Shown here: piece by piece, positions 11,287 to 23,848 of the stretch
Layout of the letters: every line of letters begins with the position of its first letter
How positions within the stretch are numbered: position 1 is the stretch's first letter
Source: Megascapheus bottae
Taxonomy: Eukaryota; Chordata; Mammalia; Rodentia; Geomyidae
DNA: 64,000 nucleotides
Direction: 5' to 3'
Assembly (NCBI GenBank): GCA_024803745.1
Contig: JANJXV010001745.1
Coordinates: 16,149-80,148, forward strand
Made by a program: the position numbers and the translations under genes
The notes under the pieces: model-generated
Database searches by the model: none
Seen by the model: only the letters and a program-made list of their open reading frames with translations
What the model was told of the DNA's origin: nothing

Positions 11287-11545
11287 AAGAAGCCAGAGTA
11301 TGCCCCCATGGAATCTTCAGATGAGGATGAAGTTCAGTTTATTAAGAAAGCCGATGAACACGAAGCACAGACAAAGCAACAGGAGGAGTTATCTAGGGAC
11401 ATTCATCTGTGTTGATTACAAAACTATTAGTGAAGTGGAAGAGATTGGCTCAACATAGAAAAACAAAGTGTTTAGAGGAAGTAGAAGGACATGCATGGTG
11501 GGTTGAACAAGATAGCAGCGAAGAAGAGGAAATAGGCATGATTAG
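11287..11545 (+). pseudogene. MFAP1: MFAP1-like processed pseudogene, 3' part
   Basis: Immediately after the L1 the frame reads KKPEYAPMESSDEDE, then VQFIKKADEHEAQ, and stops with TGA at 11,412. A shifted frame then gives RLAQHRKT, EVEGHAWWVEQDSSEEEE and ends at 11,545, where copy B homology resumes. Acidic serine runs and this residue order fit MFAP1. There are no introns, and at least one stop and one frameshift. Only an internal fragment is present, so the retrocopy lacks its 3' end. Confidence 0.6.
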
Positions 11546-11752
11546 TTTTGTACAATTGCTCAATATCTTTCTGTATGTTAGTGTAACGTATTATTGTCCA
11601 TAACCATCCATGAGACTGTCCTCATGACAAAGAAACATGCAATCTGGCTTTGTATATGCAATCATTGCACAATGAAAACATGGCACATAATACTGTACTT
11701 CAAATACCTACCACTTTTCTCCCTATAACTTGTTGTCTGTCTCATCCCTTAG

Positions 11753-11945
11753 ATTTTTTTTGCCAGTCCTGGTGCTTGAACTTAGGGCCTGATCACTGTC
11801 TTTGGAGTTTTTGAAGGCTAGCACTCTACCACTTGAGCCATCACACCACTTCCAGCTTTTTCTATGTATGTTGTACTGAGGAATCGAACCCAGGTCTTTG
11901 TGCATGCTAGGAAAGCACTCTACCACTACGTTAAACTCCCAGGCC
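11753..11945 (-). repeat. Type 1 SINE
   Basis: Antisense full-length copy ending CTACGTTAAACTCCCAGGCC. Shared with 40,629. Confidence 0.85.
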
Positions 11946-12023
11946 ACATCACTTGGATTTCCATAATCATCTTCTAACTAGCTGCTGTTCCTCATCTTTT
12001 CCACATTTCCAAATTTTTGGGGG

Positions 12024-12296
12024 GATGTGGGTCATGGGGCTTCTTGATCTTGGCCTGGGCCCAGTCTCTGAGGTTTTGAGCTCAAGGCTATCATTGTATC
12101 TTAGGCCTGGGGGTTGTCCCTGAGGTCTTCAGCTCAAGGCACTACCCTTGAGCCAAGCCCTACTTCCCATTTTCTAGAGGTTAATTGAGGATAAGATTCT
12201 CAGGTTCTTATGTGCCTGGGCCAGCATGGAACCTTGATCCTCAGATCTCTGCCTCCTGAGTAGATAGGATTACAGATGTGAGCCAACATGCCTGGC
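12024..12296 (-). repeat. Type 2 SINE
   Basis: Antisense copy with an internal duplication of the GGCCTGGG..TGTCCCTGAGGT segment. Shared with 40,886. Confidence 0.8.
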
Positions 12297-12649
12297 CATG
12301 CTTCTACTTTTTTACACTGCTGTAAGTTTAACAAATCCATGTTTTCGTTTTGTTTGGGTAAAAAATTCTGAAGGGAACTGGCTAAAAGAATAATTAGTGG
12401 TGATAGAAAGATATTCATCCTCCTGTTAACTTCACCTCCAGAACAGTGAGAATACACAGGTTCTTCACTTAATGAACACAGGTGTTTAATTAAAACTCAT
12501 TCAGCAGAACAAAAGAACAGGCTAAGAGTCACTAAGTCATATGTGATTCACCATCAGTGAGTAATTAAATATAAAGAAAGCACTGAAGTCATTTTGGACT
12601 TACTCATCCAAAACCAAATATTTAAGAGTCTTGTCTTTATGCACCAAAA

Positions 12650-12740
12650 AAACCAGAAGAGCTGGGGCTCAAATGGTAAGCATTAGCATTGAGCAACGAT
12701 GCTTACGGAGTGCTTATGGTCTAAGTTCAAGCTAAATGAT
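12650..12740 (+). repeat. Type 1 SINE, right half
   Basis: GAGCTGGGGCTCAAATGGTAAGC..GTTCAAGC, followed directly by the CA microsatellite. Confidence 0.55.
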
Positions 12741-12760
12741 TTGTGTACACAGACATACAG

Positions 12761-12762
<2 letters not shown>

Positions 12763-12811
<49 letters not shown>
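12763..12811. repeat. (CA)n microsatellite
   Basis: About 24 uninterrupted CA units, growing out of the SINE tail. A shorter version is at the same place in copy B. Confidence 0.95.
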
Positions 12812-12813
<2 letters not shown>

Positions 12814-13431
12814 ACATACCCAAAAGTATGTCCTTACATGTTTTCTGAATGTTTCATAAAAAACTTGAGGCAAAAGGTGATGAGAAACATTTTCCTATTG
12901 GGCAAATTTTGCAATAAACAAAGAGTAGTATCTCCCATTGTACCTTCCATTCAAAAATTTAATTTGAAATAGCAAGTCATTTGTTTTTTAATGCATGGAC
13001 CACACACACAGCAGACTTTAGGGGAGCAGTGGAGAAATCGATGATCTCAGATACTTGGCTCAAATTGTGACAATCTTTTCCCATCCATCACTCCCCAGAC
13101 CATCGTGGAGATTAGGTTATTCCAGTCTCAGTGGGCCAGAGCTCTTATTACTGAGTTAATAAAATTAACTTCACAAACCATTCCTTAGTATAAAAGTCAC
13201 AAGGCAACAACTCCACTCTCTTAATTAATAGTAAAGCCTGGAGTAATTAATGCCCTTCGTTTGTGTCCACTTCCTTTGGATAATATTCAGGGACTTCACC
13301 ATTAAACATAATGAGAAATGTTGCTTCAGAAAGTGCCCAAGGCTGAAGAGTCATTCAAATTATACCTAGGTTACCTCTGCCATGCAGGATTTCTCTGCAC
13401 AGTTTGGAAATTAGTTCCCCGCACCTCTCTC
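12812..13431. other. Unassigned; first part matches copy B
   Basis: About 12,812-12,965 matches 41,603-41,755. The remainder up to the SINE has no counterpart because copy B holds a CT tract there. No gene seen. Confidence 0.45.
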
Positions 13432-13614
13432 TTTGGTGACAATCCTCAGGCTTGAATTCAGGGCCTGAGTTTCTTTTGCTCAAGGGTACCACTCTACCAC
13501 TTGAACCACAGCGATGCTTCTGGCTTGCTGTTTTTATGTAGTACTGAGGAATCGAAACCAGGCCTTCATCCTTGCTGGGTAAGCACTCTACCAGTAAGCC
13601 AAACAGTCAGCTCT
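13432..13614 (-). repeat. Type 1 SINE
   Basis: Antisense copy, CAATCCTCAGGCTTGAATTC to CTACCAGTAAGCC. Shared with 41,928. Confidence 0.8.
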
Positions 13615-13639
13615 AATAGAGGTTGCTGACAAAGGTTTT

Positions 13640-15300
<1,661 letters not shown>

Positions 15301-15303
15301 GAG

Positions 15304-15734
15304 TTAAGTACAATATTTTTTGACACACAGTACATTCAGCATTTTTCCCTCCTCCCTGAAGAATTTCTTGGGCACAGAGAACAAAATTATGATACTGCAG
15401 CGCTTTTGGACTGTCACAATTGTGACTAAATTCTCTGAATATGTGAGGGATTGTTCAACAACAGGAGACATACGAGACCTATATGCAGCATGAATTTCCT
15501 CAGGCTCAGGAGAGAGAAGCATGTTCTGACAATTTACGAACTCCTCAATCCTTATCCCTAAGGTGTTCCCACTATTAATAATCAGCTCTGGGTTACGTGT
15601 GGAGCTCAAATTAAACGTTGTTGTTAATATCACGTTTTCCTCTGCTTCAATACTAATTGCAACTGCTACTCCACACAGACATTCATGTGGATTTTCCTGG
15701 CAGGTCTTAAAAACATTCTCCATTACTCAGACAT
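15304..15734 (-). pseudogene. Linker part of the KRAB zinc-finger exon
   Basis: Open frame of 139 codons upstream of the finger array on the same strand, starting at an internal ATG at 15,723. A TTTTAG acceptor lies at about 15,735, but the frame has TGA between that acceptor and the ATG. The sequence has the usual poorly conserved linker character, with one degenerate finger-like end. Confidence 0.6.
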
Positions 15735-15949
15735 CTAAAATGAATCATAGAAAAAAAGACAAAAACATACATGAGATACAAATATTCCTTAATGTAAAGG
15801 TAAGGACTTCACTTTCCCATCCTAAGTGTTAGATATTTTAAAATATAAAAGTGGAAAATGATTTGGGAGAAATATATGTGTTTACCACTAACAGATGAAG
15901 AAAATGATATTGTACAATGACCAATAATGTTTTTCATTTTATGAAGCTA

Positions 15950-16467
15950 ATATTATTCTCATCCCCAATCCATGGAAATACCCAACAAAAAAAGAAAACT
16001 ACAGACCTAGATCTCTAATGAACACAGATGCAAAACTCCTGAATAAAATATTAGCCAACAGATTCCAGAAACAAATTTAAAAAATTATACACTATGATAA
16101 AGTAAGTTTCATCCCACAGATGCAAGGCTAGTTTAACATTCACAAATCAATCAATGTAATACATCACATCAATAGAGCTAAGGATAAGAATCATATGATA
16201 ATCTCTCTGGACGCGGAGAAGGCATTTGACAAAATACAACATCCATTCATGTTGAAAGCACTAGAAAAAATAGGAATAAGATGTACATTCCTCAAAACAG
16301 TTAAATCCATATACGAAAAAACCTACAGCCAGTATTATATTAAATGGTGAAAGACTGGAACCATTCACATTAATATCAGGAACTAGACAGGAATGCCCAC
16401 TATCTCCACTTTTCTTCAATACAGTGCTGGAACCCTGAGCCAGAGCAATAAGGCAAGAATCAAACAC
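15950..16467 (+). mobile_element. L1 ORF2 reverse-transcriptase fragment
   Basis: Sense-strand L1 reading [20 protein letters not shown] within a broken frame, from the DLRLISLMNTD-like region to the ARAIRQ-like region. Truncated at both ends, with no 3' untranslated region. It lies in an intron of the zinc-finger pseudogene in opposite orientation. Confidence 0.85.
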
Positions 16468-16522
16468 GTGTCTTTGTTCATGCTTGGCAAGCCCTCTACC
16501 CCTAGGCTCAACTCCTGGCTGG
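16468..16522 (-). repeat. Type 1 SINE head fragment
   Basis: Antisense head (AATCAAACACGTGTCTTTG, CTTGGCAAGCCCTCTACC) joined directly to the L1 fragment. Confidence 0.6.
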
Positions 16523-16649
16523 AAAGGTTTGGTTCTGAATCCCAGTGTCTGCCAACAAGTGAAAAGCCAGTATCCTTACCAGAGTAAAAAGCCCTGACTT
16601 ATTCCTTCTTTACTCATACCTTTAGTCTCAGTTTCAAAGAAAATGAAAT

Positions 16650-16658
16650 CTCATTTCT

Positions 16659-16694
<36 letters not shown>

Positions 16695-16696
16695 TC
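16650..16696. repeat. (TTTC)n microsatellite
   Basis: About eleven TTTC units, probably the expanded poly-A/T tail of the adjoining SINE. Confidence 0.9.
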
Positions 16697-16908
16697 ATTC
16701 ATTGTCAGTCATGGAACTTGAACTCTGGACCTGGTGTTGTCCCTGAGCTCTTCACCTCTTGAGCCACAGCCCCACTTCTCATTTTCTAGTGGTTCATTGG
16801 AGAGAAGAGTCTAAGGTCCTTTTGTGTCTTGCTTTGAACCTTCATCCTCAGATCTCAGCTTCCTAAGAAGCTTGGATTACAGGTGTGAGCCACGGGCTCC
16901 CGGCTTTC
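16697..16908 (-). repeat. Type 2 SINE
   Basis: Antisense copy: TCTTGAGCCACAGCCCCACT, then GGATTACAGGTGTGAGCCAC. Confidence 0.85.
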
Positions 16909-17003
16909 TCATTTTATTTTGTTTCACAATGATTTCCACAGAGAAATCTACCTTTAAATCTACTGCCACATAGAATTCATTATATCACCATATGATTCTT
17001 GGG

Positions 17004-17180
17004 GATGGGAGTTTGGCCTAGCATGCACAAAGACCTGGTTCACTTCCGTGGTACCACATACAAAGAAAAAAGCCAGAAGTGGTGCTATGGCTCCAGTGGT
17101 AGAGAGCTAGCCTTGAGAAAACCCAAGGACAGTGCTCAGGCCCAGAGACCAAGCACAGGATTGGCAAAAAAACCCAAGAA
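17004..17180 (+). repeat. Type 1 SINE
   Basis: Sense copy lacking part of the A-box region; GTTTGGCCTAGCATGCAC to CACAGGATTGGC plus an A-rich tail. Confidence 0.85.
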
Positions 17181-17333
17181 ACAAACATGATTCTTGCTTC
17201 ATTCACAAAGACTACCCTAGGTTCCACACACAGGACTTAGGATAACTAAGAACATTATTGCTCAGTACATCACAACATGAACTTACCAACTGGGCTCAGG
17301 CTCCAACATCAAAATGAAGATGCATTAACTCAC

Positions 17334-17423
17334 CTGTGATATTCTTGCCAGAGGAATTTCATATCTATGGTTTTGCACCTTGCTCTAGCATGACAATAAA
17401 TACAGGTTTGGGAACACAGGGCC
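17334..17423 (-). pseudogene. KRAB-B exon with nonsense codon
   Basis: Minus-strand exon between acceptor TTTACAG and donor GTGAGTT. The frame GPCVPKPVFIVMLEQGAKP matches the KRAB B-box pattern, but the tryptophan expected next is TAG and a TGA follows two codons later. At 90 bases it is close to the usual size of KRAB-B exons. Unless the exon is skipped, the protein would end before the fingers. It lies between the KRAB-A exon and the finger exon in correct order. Confidence 0.7.
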
Positions 17424-17539
17424 CTGTAAATTAGAAATAGTGGAGAATAATTGCTTATGCTTGGTCATCATAGCTGTAAGAACTCAGATCCCGCTCACAA
17501 GGTAGCTCTTAAATATTTTTTATCATTTCTAACTGGCTC

Positions 17540-17850
17540 CATGGTTGACTTTTCCCCAGCTCTGGATTCATTCTGTATGGCATGAATTTAGCTCTTTTGC
17601 TTGAAGGCTAGAAATCTACCCGTTTGAGTCCCAGCTCCACTGACATGCATGGATCTTCATATATGCTAGGCAAGCACTCAACCACAAGGCCAAACTCTTG
17701 ACACTCCACTAACATTTTTGAGGGGTTAATTGGAATTATAGAATTTCATGGGAACTTTTCTGCCATTGCTGGCTTCAAATTAGAATGCTCAGATTTCTTC
17801 CTCCTGAGTGTCTAATAATACATGCATGAAACATTGCACCTAGTGCCAGA
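17540..17850 (-). repeat. Type 1 fragment followed by type 2 half-SINE
   Basis: Diverged antisense SINEs: GCATGGATCTTCATATATGC..CAAGCACTC, then GAATTTCATGGGAACTTTTC and CTCAGATTTCTTCCTCCTGA. Confidence 0.6.
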
Positions 17851-18149
17851 TTTCCAGTATAAACTGACAGTTTAGTGATTTGTAGATCTTATTTCCAATA
17901 ATGATATATAGTCTATTCTGGATTGTTTATCCACTTACAATTACTGTGTAAGTTTGGAATGTCATCTCCATTAGTGGGAACATCATTGAGAACTTTTGTC
18001 AAAGTGTTGATAAGGTATCCTGAAGAATGAGAACAAAATACCCTTACGTTTTCTTTGGAAAGGAATGATACTTTTCAAGGCCTAGAATCTTACATTTAAA
18101 TAGGATTTAAAGTTTGATAAATATTAACCTATCTACAGAATAACAAGGC

Positions 18150-18376
<227 letters not shown>

Positions 18377-18474
18377 TTATCCCTGAGTTATAAACACACC
18401 ATGTCTGGAATTTTATTCTTCTACATGAATGCTTTAGACTTACATAAAATATTGACATGAAGAGCTTAGGGATG

Positions 18475-18650
18475 GTGCTAGGCCCAGAGTTGAAGTCCCA
18501 TGACCCACAAAAAAAAAGGCAAGCCAGGTACTGGTGGCTCAAGCCTGTCATCCTAACTACTCAGGAGACTGAGATCTGAGGACCATGGTTTAAAGCCAGC
18601 CTGGCACAAAATTCCATGAGACTCATTTCCAACTACCCACCAAAAAATGG
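18475..18650 (+). repeat. Type 2 SINE pieces
   Basis: A short type 2 tail (CCCAGAGTTGAAGTCCCATG plus poly-A), then a left half (AGCCAGGTACTGGTGGCTC..GATCTGAGGACC). Confidence 0.7.
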
Positions 18651-18894
18651 CTAATGGCTTGTGGCATATTGTGGTAGAGAAATTGTGGTATCAACAAAAG
18701 CAATGCGGGGGGAGTAGATTACGTTATGAATGGAATTATTCCATTGAAAAGAAACTACATTATATGATGGCATATGCTCGTAGTGTGAGAATATTGCAAA
18801 ATCTTAAGGTATCAGGTAATAATACAGTGAAGTAAATGCAGAATGTTAATTTCCTATATCTGGCATAATAATCAGTTGGGGGAGAAACTTTTTT

Positions 18895-19142
18895 TCTTTT
18901 TTTTTTTGGTGGGTTGTAGGGCTTGAACTCTGGGCCTCTGGGCACTGTTCCTGAGCTCTTCAGCTCAAGGCTATCACCCTACCTACGAAGCCACAGTGCT
19001 ACTTCCCATATTCTAGTGGTTAACTGGAGAAGAGAGTCTCACAGATTTCTAATGGCCAGGCTGGCTTTGAACCAAAACCTCAGATATTATCCTGATATCT
19101 GAGTAGCTAGGATTACAGGTATAAGTCACTGCACCTGGCAAG
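18895..19142 (-). repeat. Type 2 SINE
   Basis: Antisense full copy starting with a poly-T run and ending GGATTACAGGTATAAGTCAC. Confidence 0.85.
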
Positions 19143-19246
19143 AAATTTATTTCTTACCATTTTTACTACTACAAGTTTACTGTACATTTTACATTGTCAA
19201 AAGCACTAATGATTCAGACTGAGGATGACTTTGTTCTGTACATAAT

Positions 19247-19305
19247 GGGAAGTGGCTCAAGGGGTAGAGTGGTAGGTAGCCTTGAGCTGAAGAACTCAAA
19301 TGTAG
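19247..19305 (+). repeat. Type 2 SINE right-half fragment
   Basis: GGAAGTGGCTCAAGGGGTAG..CTTGAGCTGAAGAACTC. Confidence 0.6.
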
Positions 19306-19407
19306 AAAGAAGTTCAATATCAATAGTCATGAGAAAAATTAAAATTACAATGAAATCACTTATTTAAATATTTTAATATAGACATAGTTTTAAACAAAAA
19401 GAAACAC

Positions 19408-19413
19408 ACACGG

Positions 19414-19462
<49 letters not shown>
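19408..19462. repeat. (CA)n microsatellite
   Basis: CA units with one GGGCG interruption near the left end. Confidence 0.95.
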
Positions 19463-19463
<1 letters not shown>

Positions 19464-20117
19464 CCAACTTCCAAAGTCTAACTATTACTGGGAAGGTTGT
19501 GAGAAGAAAGAGAACATTGGTATATTTCTGTAAGGAATATACAACAATCAAAAATTGTGTGGAGAGTGCTAAAAAAGAACTAAATATAGAATTACATAGG
19601 AATGTGGTCCAACACTTCTATTTCTAGATTTGTACCCAATGGAAGAGAAAGCAGAGACTAGAACAAATATGTGGAGAATCACTTCACAACTATTCATAAT
19701 AACCAAAAGATAGAAGTATGCAAAACAGTGCATTAAAAAGGAAGAACATTTTACTATATTTTACAGATGAATCTTCAATACAGTAAACCACATAAAATAC
19801 AGCAGTCATAAAGGAACAGCTAGGGTATGATTTCCCTTCCAGAGCTTCCAAGGATCAACAAACTCATAGAGCCAAAAAGCTTGATGGTTCCAGAGAATGG
19901 AGTAGAGAGAAATAGGAGCTGCATGTTTAGTGATTGTACGTGGAAGATGAAAATTGCTGTAGATGGATAGAAGGAAGAGCGATCTGTACCCTAAACAATG
20001 ATTAATGTAGCCACACAGGATGGGACACACCTATACTCCCTGATCTTGGGAAACTCAAGAAGGATTTCTAGCCATCCTAGACTACATGGAAAGATCTATC
20101 ATCAAAAGGAATGTGGA
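19463..20117. other. Unassigned AT-rich sequence
   Basis: No gene or clear repeat recognised. Text such as TGTACCCAATGGAAGAGAAAG and ATGAATCTTCAATACAGTAA may be very old L1 3' sequence. Confidence 0.35.
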
Positions 20118-20312
20118 GGGGCTGGGAGTTTGGCATAGTGGTAGAGTGCTTGTATGAAGACCAGAGTTCAATTACTCGGTACCACATACATAGAAAAAGC
20201 CAGAAGTTGGTGCTGTAGATCAAATAGTAGATCACTAGGCTTGAGGAAAGCTGAAGGACATTGCTCAGACCGAGTTCAAGCCAAAGGACTGCTTAAAAAA
20301 ACAAACAAACAA
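20118..20312 (+). repeat. Type 1 SINE
   Basis: GGGGCTGGGAGTTTGGCATAG..CCAAAGGACTG with a CAAA tail. Confidence 0.85.
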
Positions 20313-20324
20313 ACAAGGAAGCTT

Positions 20325-20575
20325 GGCAAGGTGTGCGTGGTGGCTCACTTCTATAATCCTCGCTAGTCAGGAGACTGAGATCTGAGAATCAAGGCTTAAA
20401 GCCATCCTGGCACAAAAAGACCTGACATTCCTTTCTCCAATTAACCTTTAGAAAATGGGAAGTGGGGCTTGGCTTCTGGGTAAGGTGGTAGCCTTGAGTT
20501 GAAGAGCTCAGGGGCAGTGCCCAGGCTGAGTTCAAACTCCATGACCCAACAAAACAAAAACAAAAACAGAAAAGA
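20325..20575 (+). repeat. Type 2 SINE
   Basis: TGGTGGCTCACTTCTATAATC..GAGTTCAAACTCCATGACCC with an A-rich tail. Confidence 0.85.
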
Positions 20576-21111
20576 ATATGGAAAAATCTAGATTCTGTGA
20601 ACTTCATCAGGGATATAAATGGTGTATAAGTCTCTTTTCCTGTTGAAATAACAAATTGTTTGGAACATTTGAAAGATTTTACCTAGAAATGTACACTACA
20701 AATGGAATTAATAACAAACAGAGATGGACAATAGATAGAAATTATTATAATATGTGTATCCTGCTTTTAGTTTTTGTATCTTTTCACTGATTCCTGTTCA
20801 AATGAGTCACATTTTCCTGAATCATTTCTCCTAGTTGATATGCCACACATGTTAGCTTGTACTGAACTTCATGAGAAATTAAAAGCAATTACTAAGCAAA
20901 TGTCTGTTAGATTTTGCCACAAGTGATATTTCAAATAAAAAAATCCTACTCACTGTATTATTTAGTATCAATACCAGCTTCTAACTTACACTGGCAGTGG
21001 AAGAGAGTCTTCAAATGTACTGACCAAAAAAAAAAAACAAAACAAAAAACAACAAAAAAAAACTACAGTATCACATCAAATGAGGTTAGACCACATAAAG
21101 GCAATACAATC
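20576..21111. other. Unassigned AT-rich sequence
   Basis: No gene recognised. It ends in an A-rich run at 21,027-21,062. Confidence 0.4.
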
Positions 21112-21290
21112 AGGAGTGTGCTTGCTTAGCATGCACGAAATCCTGGGCTCGACTCCTTGGTAACACTTGCATAGAAAAAGCTGGAAGTGGTGCTGTGGCT
21201 CAAGTGGTAGAGCTCTAGCCATAAGAAATCCCAAGAACACTGCTCAGGCCCTTAGTTAAACCCAGGACTGGCAAAATAAATAAATAAATA
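21112..21290 (+). repeat. Type 1 SINE
   Basis: GTGTGCTTGCTTAGCATGC, GGGCTCGACTCCTTGGTAAC, right half and a (TAAA)n tail. Confidence 0.85.
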
Positions 21291-21498
21291 AAATTTCTTG
21301 TAGGGAGCCCTGAATTTGAGCTGAAGTTAAAAATTTCTGAGAGTTTGGAACTCCACCCTAACAACACTCTGAGAGCTGACTAAGGAAGGGTTAAAACAGA
21401 CAACTCTGGACAGGGTTAAGAGACCCTTCTCAACCCTCTTCCCTTCCTTAGTGCTGCAAAGGCTGGGAACTGAACCTTGCATGCTGTTGACTTTTTAT

Positions 21499-21945
21499 TT
21501 TATTTTGCCATTCCTTGGTGTTTAACTCAGGGCCTGAGCACCGTTCTTGGGCATTCCTCAAGGCAGGCGCTCTTCCACATGAGCCATAGCATCACTTCTG
21601 GCTTTTTCTTTTTCTGTTTTTGTGGGTCCTGGGGATTGAACTAAGGGCCTGGGTGCTGTCCCTGAGTTCTTCAACTCAAGGCTACAGTCCTATTCCTTGA
21701 GCCACAGAGCCACTTCCCATTTTCTATTGATTGATTGGAGATAAGAGCCTAACAGTCTTTAGTGCTCAGGCTGCCTTTGAACCGTGATCTTCAGATATCA
21801 GACTCCTGAGTAGCTAGGATTACAAGTGTGAGCCACTGCGCTTGGCAACTCTGACTTTCTCTGTGTATGTGGTCCTGAGGAATTGAACCTGGGTCTTCTC
21901 ACATACTAGGCAAGCACTCTACCACTAGGCCACACTCATGGCCCT
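21499..21945 (-). repeat. Type 1 SINE split by another SINE
   Basis: Antisense type 1 at 21,499-21,612 and 21,853-21,945. The right piece continues the left at CTCTGACTTTCTCTGTGTATG. Confidence 0.8.
21613..21852 (-). repeat. Type 2 SINE nested in type 1
   Basis: Complete antisense type 2, GTGGGTCCTGGGGATTGAAC to GTGAGCCACTGCGCTTGGC, placed inside the type 1 copy. Confidence 0.85.
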
Positions 21946-22332
21946 GCTGTTGGCCTTTAAGTCTTGGTAAGGTGAAGTTCACATCTGGACTTTCTCTGGG
22001 CTCTAGTTTACAGACTCAAAAAAATAAGTGAACAAGTATCGCTTCCAAACTCTTTTTTGGCTCTGATTTAGTATTAATACAGATGCTTTATTTTTTACAT
22101 GTATCCATGGTAGCCTTCCCTGTGTGAACTGGAGCAAATATACTTGCTTTTGTGTACTCAAGTGCCAGTGAGCCTTGGGAGTCCTGGCCTCCCCTCCTCC
22201 ATGTCCCCATGTCTCCATCTGTTTATGTCTTTGTATTTTTCTAATTTTCTTTGGCACTGGAATCTTGTAGAATTGTCTAGGGTTACAGTTAACAACAATC
22301 TTCCTACATTGTTTATAAGAAAATTATCAATT

Positions 22333-22605
22333 TGCCGGGTATGATGGTTCACACCTGTCATCCTAGCTACTCTGGAGGCTGAGATCTGAGGATCTTGGTT
22401 CAAAGCTGGTTCAAAAGGTTGAAAGCCAGCCCCAATCCAACCCAGGCACTGACGTCCATGAGACTACCATCTCCAATTAACCACTTAGAAAAACAGAAGT
22501 GGCTCTGTGGCTCAAGGGTTAGGGTTGCGGTCCTGAGATGAAGAGCTCACGGACAGCATCCAGGCCTAGAGTTCAAGACTCACAACCGACAAAAAAAAGA
22601 AAAAG
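22333..22605 (+). repeat. Type 2 SINE
   Basis: GCCGGGTATGATGGTTCAC..GATCTGAGGATCTTGG with a small internal duplication (GGTTCAAA twice) and an A-rich tail. Confidence 0.9.
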
Positions 22606-23182
22606 AAAAAGAAAATTATCAATTATAAAAGTCACGTGAGCAAAGCCAAATTGATTAGGAAAGCAGGAAGGAGAACTAGCTCCCAGACAGAGCATTTGAA
22701 AAAAGAAAAAAAAAAGTGAGAGACATATGGAGGGAAGAGGGACTGGGTAAAAGAAAAAGAGACAGAGAAAAACAGATGCAAACAAAAGAGAAATGAAGAA
22801 AACTAGTGAGCAGGAAACAGACAATAAGGACAGAAATTAGAGAAAAAAAATCTTGTGAAGACACCTTACAAAAAAAAAGAGGGATTTCTACAAAGATCAC
22901 AAACTGCATAATCAAATATAGCCTAAATTTCACATAAGGCAAAGACCACAAAACAGTCCAAGAAGCAATCTTAGAGAGTAAATACTTATAGCTTACTCAG
23001 TTCCCTAGAAGATTAGAAGGTATGTGTGACCACCCTATTTTAGCAATTCCACTAAGACTTCATTAAGATAATATATTTCTCATGAGAATGGAATTTCTGA
23101 CAATTACAGGCATGAACTAGTACACCTGGCTTATTTCAGGGTGTTTTATTAGAAATAGAATCTGTATTTAAAAGTCAGGCTT
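22606..23182. other. Purine-rich then unassigned sequence
   Basis: Long AG/AAAGA-rich stretch at about 22,690-22,880. No gene recognised. Confidence 0.4.
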
Positions 23183-23375
23183 CTGGTCCAGGAGATTGGC
23201 CAAGTGGTAAAGCGCTTGCCTGGCAGGCATGAAGACCCGGGTTTCATTCCTCAGTAACACACAGATAGAAAAAGCCAGAAGTGGTGCTGTGGCTCAAATG
23301 GTAAAGCTGTAGCCTGGAGAAATTCCAAGGACAGTGCTCAGGCCGTCAGTTCAAGCCCCAGGACTGGCAAAATCA
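23183..23375 (+). repeat. Type 1 SINE
   Basis: Near-consensus: GCCAAGTGGTAAAGCGCTTG, CCGGGTTTCATTCC, AGTTCAAGCCCCAGGACTGG. Confidence 0.9.
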
Positions 23376-23389
23376 AAAGTAGGTATTGT

Positions 23390-23620
23390 AACTGGGCTTT
23401 GGTGGCTCTAGGTTCTGATCTTACCTACTGAGAGGTCTGAGATCTGAGGATCAAAGTCAGCTGGAACAGGAAAGTCTGAGAGACTCAATTCTCCAATAAA
23501 TAATCACAAATAGCTAGAAGAGGAAATGTGGTTTAAGTAGTACTACATTAGTCCTAAACAAACATGGCCAGTACCCAGACCACACCATGACCTCAAGAAC
23601 AAGTAGAAGCACACAAAAAA
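23390..23620 (+). repeat. Type 2 SINE, diverged
   Basis: GTCTGAGATCTGAGGATCAAAG and a degraded right half. Confidence 0.6.
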
Positions 23621-23637
23621 GGGAATTGCATTATATT

Positions 23638-23848
23638 TAAATTATTATTATTATTATTGTTATTGCCAGTCTTGGGGCTTGGACTCAGGGCCTGAGCACT
23701 TTGGGCATTCCTCAAGGCTACCATTCCACCACTTGAGCCACAGCACCAATTCTGGCTTTTTCTGTGTATGCGGTACCGAGGAATCTAACTCAGGTCTTCA
23801 TGAATGCTAGGCAAGCATTCTACCATTAGGCTATCCTTCTGACCCTAA
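23638..23848 (-). repeat. (ATT)n plus type 1 SINE
   Basis: ATT triplets at 23,638-23,660 form the expanded tail of an antisense type 1 copy ending near CTACCATTAGGC. Confidence 0.85.

Noticed and set aside
12736..12972. Frames with poly-His/Thr or Cys/Val runs at CA/GT tracts (also 30,135, 57,386, 61,301, 62,609)
   Set aside because: Microsatellite translations, no gene evidence.
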